Below, one piece after another: positions 60,382 through 64,000 of a stretch of DNA of 64,000 nucleotides (positions are counted from its first letter, which is position 1; the number at the start of each line of letters is the position of its first letter). Location of the stretch: contig NZ_JABBFZ010000002.1 in the NCBI RefSeq assembly GCF_012927125.1, positions 583,192 to 647,191 on the forward strand, given 5' to 3'. Origin of the DNA: Paraburkholderia antibiotica. Lineage in GTDB: Bacteria > Pseudomonadota > Gammaproteobacteria > Burkholderiales > Burkholderiaceae. The notes under the pieces are model-generated. The model made no database searches. It was not told the origin of the DNA and saw nothing but the letters and a program-made list of their open reading frames with translations. The translations under genes and the position numbers were made by a program.

Positions 60382-62277
60382 ATGCAGTTTCATCTCAACG
60401 GTTTCCGTGTGGGCGACCCCACCATCGAACCCGCCGCGAGCAGCACGCATGCCGCGCAGATGCCCGACACGGTCGACGTGCTGATCATCGGCAGCGGCCC
60501 TGCGGGACTCGTGCTCGCGGCGCAACTGTCGCAATTCCCGTCGATCAGCACGCGCATTGTCGAGCGTCGCGATGGACCGTTGCAGCTCGGCCAGGCGGAT
60601 GGCGTCGCGTGCCGGACCGTCGAGATGTTCAATGCGTTCGGCCTGAGCGACCGTCTGCTGCGCGAAGCCTATTGGGTCAATGAGACTGTTTTCTGGCGCC
60701 CCGACGCGCAGAACCGCGATGCGATCCACCGCACCGGACGTGTTCTGGACACCGAACCAGGTCTGTCGGAATTCCCGCACGTCATCGTCAATCAGGCGCG
60801 TTTGCAGGACTATCTGCTCGATCACATGCGCCGCTCCGCGCGACGCGTCGAGCCGGACTACGGACTCGAATTCGTCGACGTGCAGCGCGACGACACCCAT
60901 GAATATCCGCTGCTCGTCACGTTGCGGCCGACCGATCCGGCGCGGCACGATCAGACCGTGAGCGTGCGGGCGCGCTACGTGGTCGGTTGCGACGGCGCGC
61001 GCAGCCGTGTGCGCGGCGCGATCGGACAAACGCTGCGCGGCGACGCTGCGAACCACGCGTGGGGCGTGATGGATGCGCTGGCCGTCAGCGACTTCCCGGA
61101 CATCCGTCTGAAAGCGGCGATCCAGTCCGCGAGCAAGGGCAATCTGCTGATCATTCCGCGTGAAGGCGGCTACCTGGTGCGCTTCTACGTCGACCTCGGC
61201 GATGTCACGCCGGAGAACCGCGACAGCATCAAGCAGATCACCGTCGATCGCATCATCGAAACGGCGCAGCGCATCCTCCATCCGTACACGCTCGACGTGA
61301 AGGAAGTCGCGTGGTTCTCGGTGTACGAAGTGGGCCAACGCCTCACCGACCGCTTCGACGACGCGATCGCGGCCGACGGCAACCGTCGCGAACCGCGCGT
61401 GTTCATCGCCGGCGATGCCTGCCATACGCATAGCGCCAAGGCCGGCCAGGGCATGAACGTGTCGATGCAGGACGGCTTCAATCTCGGCTGGAAGCTCGGC
61501 GCGGTGCTGGAAGGACGCAGCGACGTCAGCCTGCTGCGCACGTATTCGGACGAACGCCAGCCGATCGCGCAGGAGCTGATCGATTTCGACAAGGAGTGGT
61601 CGGCGATGATGGCCGCGCCGCCGAAGGATCCGAACCGCCCCGAAGCCGGCGGCGTCGATCCCGCGGAATTGCAGGCGTATTTCGTGCGCGCCGGCCGCTA
61701 CACCGCGGGTATCGCCACGCGTTACCGGCCGGGCGCGTTGATCGGCGAAGCGACGCATCAGGCGCTCGCGAAAGGCTTTACGATCGGCGTGCGCTTTCAT
61801 TCGGCGCCGGTCGTGCGTCTCGCGGATGCCAAGCCGTTCCACCTCGGCCACGCGGCGCAAGCCGACGGCCGCTGGCGCCTGTACGCTTTCGCCGATGCGT
61901 CGCGCCGCGAGTTCGATGCGCTGTGCGAGCATCTCGACACTTCGCCCGATTCGATCCTGCGACTCGTCACGCCGAAGGACGCCGACGCGGACAGCGTCAT
62001 CGATCTGCGCGCCGTGTTGCAGCAGCCGCATCGCGAGGTGCGTCTGCAGGACCTGCCCGCGTTCCTGCTGCCGCGCAAAGGACGCTACGGTCTCATCGAC
62101 TACGAAAAGGCATTTACGAGCGACGCGACGGCTGATATCTTCGACGCGCGCGGCATCGATCGCGAACGTGGCGCACTCGTCGTGGTACGTCCCGACCAGT
62201 TCGTGGCCCATGTGCTTCCATTGAACGCGTATGAGGAGCTGAGCGCCTTCTTCCGGCCCATTCTTCGCGCGCGTTGA
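60382..62277 (+). CDS. mobA: 3-hydroxybenzoate 4-monooxygenase-like FAD monooxygenase
   Basis: 631 residues from the ATG at 60382 (GGAGGAG six bases upstream). The opening MQFHLNGFRVGDP closely recalls Comamonas MobA (about 639 residues). FAD Rossmann motif VLIIGSGPAGLVLAAQL (about 34-50), YVVGCDGARSRVRGAIG (DG motif), VFIAGDACHTHSAKAGQGMN (GD motif), and the phenol-hydroxylase C-terminal thioredoxin-like domain (about 460-625). It hydroxylates 3-hydroxybenzoate to protocatechuate with NADPH and O2. Assignment rests on remembered similarity; a related phenolic substrate is possible. Confidence 0.87.
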   Translation: MQFHLNGFRVGDPTIEPAASSTHAAQMPDTVDVLIIGSGPAGLVLAAQLSQFPSISTRIVERRDGPLQLGQADGVACRTVEMFNAFGLSDRLLREAYWVNETVFWRPDAQNRDAIHRTGRVLDTEPGLSEFPHVIVNQARLQDYLLDHMRRSARRVEPDYGLEFVDVQRDDTHEYPLLVTLRPTDPARHDQTVSVRARYVVGCDGARSRVRGAIGQTLRGDAANHAWGVMDALAVSDFPDIRLKAAIQSASKGNLLIIPREGGYLVRFYVDLGDVTPENRDSIKQITVDRIIETAQRILHPYTLDVKEVAWFSVYEVGQRLTDRFDDAIAADGNRREPRVFIAGDACHTHSAKAGQGMNVSMQDGFNLGWKLGAVLEGRSDVSLLRTYSDERQPIAQELIDFDKEWSAMMAAPPKDPNRPEAGGVDPAELQAYFVRAGRYTAGIATRYRPGALIGEATHQALAKGFTIGVRFHSAPVVRLADAKPFHLGHAAQADGRWRLYAFADASRREFDALCEHLDTSPDSILRLVTPKDADADSVIDLRAVLQQPHREVRLQDLPAFLLPRKGRYGLIDYEKAFTSDATADIFDARGIDRERGALVVVRPDQFVAHVLPLNAYEELSAFFRPILRAR

Positions 62278-62317
62278 ACCACCCGAAATCCGCCACCTGA
62301 AATCGGACACTCCGAAA

Positions 62318-62758
62318 TTGCCGATCAAACCTGAAGACGCTGGCGCGCTCCCGCAATTTACCGGCAGCCTGGTGCGCCGCGCCCAACAGCGCCACGCAGC
62401 CGTGTGGCTCAGCGAAGTCTCCGCGGAAATCACGAGCGTCCAGTATGCGGCGCTCGAGGTATTGCACGGGACGCCTGGCGTCAGTCAGCGGCAACTCGGA
62501 GACCAACTCGACGTGGATCGTTCGACGATCGCCGATCTCGTCGCGCGGATGGTTCGCAATGGCCTGATCGAGCGCGACGACGATCCTGTCGACAAGCGCA
62601 GTTACGTGCTGTTTCTCACCTGCGCCGGCAAGAAGCAGCTCGCGACCTTGCGGCCGCGCGTCGAACAGGTCGAGCGCATTCTCACGGCGAGATTGACACC
62701 GGCCGAGTCGGCGCAGTTGCGGCGATTGCTGGCGGCGCTGTTGCCGCCGTTGGCTTAA
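62318..62758 (+). CDS. MarR family regulator (MobR-like)
   Basis: 146 residues. The open frame begins with TTG at 62318; no in-frame ATG lies near, so a TTG start is inferred. The winged helix-turn-helix is clear: SVQYAALEVLHGTPGVSQRQ-type region, QLDVDRSTIADLVARMVRNG and IERDDDPVDKRSYVLFLT. Members repress genes for aromatic-acid use until a phenolic ligand binds. It lies 40 bases after mobA on the same strand; in Comamonas the corresponding mobR acts on mobA, so regulation of the gene upstream is likely. Confidence 0.87.
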   Translation: MPIKPEDAGALPQFTGSLVRRAQQRHAAVWLSEVSAEITSVQYAALEVLHGTPGVSQRQLGDQLDVDRSTIADLVARMVRNGLIERDDDPVDKRSYVLFLTCAGKKQLATLRPRVEQVERILTARLTPAESAQLRRLLAALLPPLA

Positions 62759-62824
62759 TCCCCCTCTTCTTTTGAACGACGGCAATGATCGGCCCGCCAC
62801 TTTGCAGCGAACCGATCACCCAGT

Positions 62825-63658
62825 TCATTGCAGTTGCGGCTTGAACGCATACTGCTCGATCTCGCCGCCGCGCGCGACCACCGCCGTACTCTCGGGAATC
62901 TCCTGCCACCACTCCGGCAAATCCGACAGCGGCTCGGACAGGACGAGGAATGCGTTCTCGCCGGCCATCTCGATGCGCGGATCGTCGGGATACAACTCGT
63001 GCAGATGATGAAACGACGTGCTGTGAAATAGCGAGCGCGATTGTCCTTCGCTGGAATAACGCACGGCGATGATCTGCTCGCCGTCGGTCGCGCACACGGT
63101 CATGTTCAGCGGCTCGTCGACACCATGCTCGCGGCCGGTCGCTTCGACGAAGGCGACCATCCGTTCGAGCGCAGTGACGGGCGCAAGCTCCAGCCCGAAA
63201 GTCAGCGCGAGAAAAAACAGCACCTCGGAATCGGTCGAGCCTTCGATGGACGGAAACAGATCGGGCTTGATCGCCACCATCAGATCGCGGCGCAGCGCTG
63301 GATAATTGCGCACCAGCCCATTGTGCGCGAACAGCCACCGGCCATAGCGAAACGGATGACAGTTGGTTTCCTGCGATGGCGTATCGGTCGCCGCGCGCAC
63401 GTGCGCGACGAACAGCGGCGAGCGAATCGCGCGCGCGGCCTCACGTAGATTGCGATCGCTCCACGCGGGCTGAATGCAGCGATAGCGGTATGGAATGTCG
63501 GTCGGATGTCCGTACCAGCCGATGCCGAAACCGTCGCCATTGGTGGTAGTGTGACCAAGCCGCGAATGCAGGCTCTGATCGATCAGCGAATGGCGGGCGT
63601 TGAACAGCACGGTTTCGAGCTGAAGCGGATTGCCGGTATAAGCGAGCCAACGGCACAT
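62825..63658 (-). CDS. Class II glutamine amidotransferase (YafJ-like)
   Basis: 277 residues. The N-terminal MCRWLAYTGNP places the catalytic nucleophile at Cys2 after Met removal. TTTNGDGFGIGWYG, FVAHVRAATDTPSQETNCHP and WLFAHNGLVRNYPALRRDL are the usual Ntn glutaminase motifs. Such stand-alone proteins hydrolyse a gamma-glutamyl amide; the cellular substrate is not known for this branch. It is convergent with the MarR gene and not obviously linked to it. Confidence 0.92.
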   Translation of the reverse strand: MCRWLAYTGNPLQLETVLFNARHSLIDQSLHSRLGHTTTNGDGFGIGWYGHPTDIPYRYRCIQPAWSDRNLREAARAIRSPLFVAHVRAATDTPSQETNCHPFRYGRWLFAHNGLVRNYPALRRDLMVAIKPDLFPSIEGSTDSEVLFFLALTFGLELAPVTALERMVAFVEATGREHGVDEPLNMTVCATDGEQIIAVRYSSEGQSRSLFHSTSFHHLHELYPDDPRIEMAGENAFLVLSEPLSDLPEWWQEIPESTAVVARGGEIEQYAFKPQLQ

Positions 63659-63873
63659 GGTTGCTCTCCTGTCGGTGATGCCGTGACTACCCTACACCAG
63701 TTGGGGTGGGTGTGTTTTTTTTAGTGGCCGGAAGAGGCGTCAATGAAAAACCGAACGCTTATTTGGCGGAAGGCAGCAGACGCCAACCGCCGCCCGGAAA
63801 ACCCCGCCAGGTGCGACTCCCACCGTTACGGGCCGTCCCCTACCCATGATCCTACCCATTCTTCCCGCCAGAC

Positions 63874-64000
63874 TGAACCGCACCGGGAATGGTGGAGGCC
63901 GGTTGGTTTAAGTTAATGCGGGCACGTCATCGGCATTTCTGAGTTGCCTGGAGTAGTTTGCCTCAGCCTCGGCGGGCGGGATATAGCCGAGCGGTTCCAT
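63874..64000 (-). mobile_element. 3' end of an IS3-family insertion sequence (IS407-like terminus)
   Basis: The sequence TGAACCGCACCGGG at 63874, then GGTGGAGGCCGGTTGG, resembles the terminal inverted repeat of IS407-group elements in Burkholderia. The transposase end (63908) follows. The left boundary is set by this similarity from memory and may be off by a few bases. The rest of the element lies beyond the window. Confidence 0.7.
63908..64000 (-). CDS. IS3-family transposase OrfB, C-terminal end (partial)
   Basis: Only the last 30 residues are in the window: PLGYIPPAEAEANYSRQL and a short tail ending ADDVPALT. The GYIPPAEAEANY segment is the usual C-terminus of IS3-family OrfB integrases. 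The stop TAA is at 63908-63910 on the minus strand. Whether the element is intact cannot be told. Confidence 0.8.
   Translation of the reverse strand: MEPLGYIPPAEAEANYSRQLRNADDVPALT

Overview
The window looks like chromosomal (or large secondary replicon) DNA of a Burkholderiales bacterium, most likely Paraburkholderia or Burkholderia. The reasons are very high GC, a Burkholderia-type OmpC-like porin, a fused indolepyruvate oxidoreductase under an Lrp regulator, DUF3300/DUF2950 genes, a SYLF lipoprotein, and an IS3-family end at the right edge whose terminus resembles the IS407 group. No rRNA, tRNA or CRISPR array was seen.

Left part (1-17 kb): nutrient uptake and catabolism. A LysR gene (partial) diverges from an MFS - M81 metallopeptidase - RidA - FAD amine oxidoreductase - AraC set. 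A decayed porin remnant, an MFS transporter and an intact porin follow. An Lrp regulator then diverges from a 1179-residue indolepyruvate ferredoxin oxidoreductase. After a lower-GC patch with two small ORFs come a second M81 metallopeptidase and an MFS exporter, separated by hairpins and a 14-bp tandem repeat.

Middle part (17-48 kb): a dense block of stress and energy genes, mostly on the minus strand. Its units are aspT-aspD-gadB-small membrane protein (aspartate/alanine exchange, decarboxylation, proton consumption); SulP transporter-secreted protein; DUF3300-DUF2950; a long run of leader peptide-RND efflux pump (MFP, pump, outer membrane factor)-PqiABC-Pta-AckA-RRM protein-coiled-coil protein-small protein; a FixL/FixJ-like histidine kinase with two response regulators; a SYLF lipoprotein; and a PPK2 kinase. 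Six exact copies and one near copy of GACCAAGGTC lie between these genes. Each points toward its nearest downstream gene and has AT at fixed positions just after it. I read this as the operator of one regulon, probably activated by the FixJ-type regulator encoded inside the block. This is the main candidate for an undescribed system.

Right part (47.8-64 kb): a complete dipeptide/oligopeptide-type ABC operon follows an AtuA/DUF1446 gene and a DUF4387 gene. Next come a Mug glycosylase, a sigma-54 activator lacking a sensory domain, an XRE regulator next to a carboxymuconolactone-decarboxylase-like protein without the usual cysteines, a zinc alcohol dehydrogenase, a 3-hydroxybenzoate 4-monooxygenase (mobA-like) with a MarR regulator, and a class II glutamine amidotransferase. 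The window ends inside the 3' end of an IS3-family transposase.
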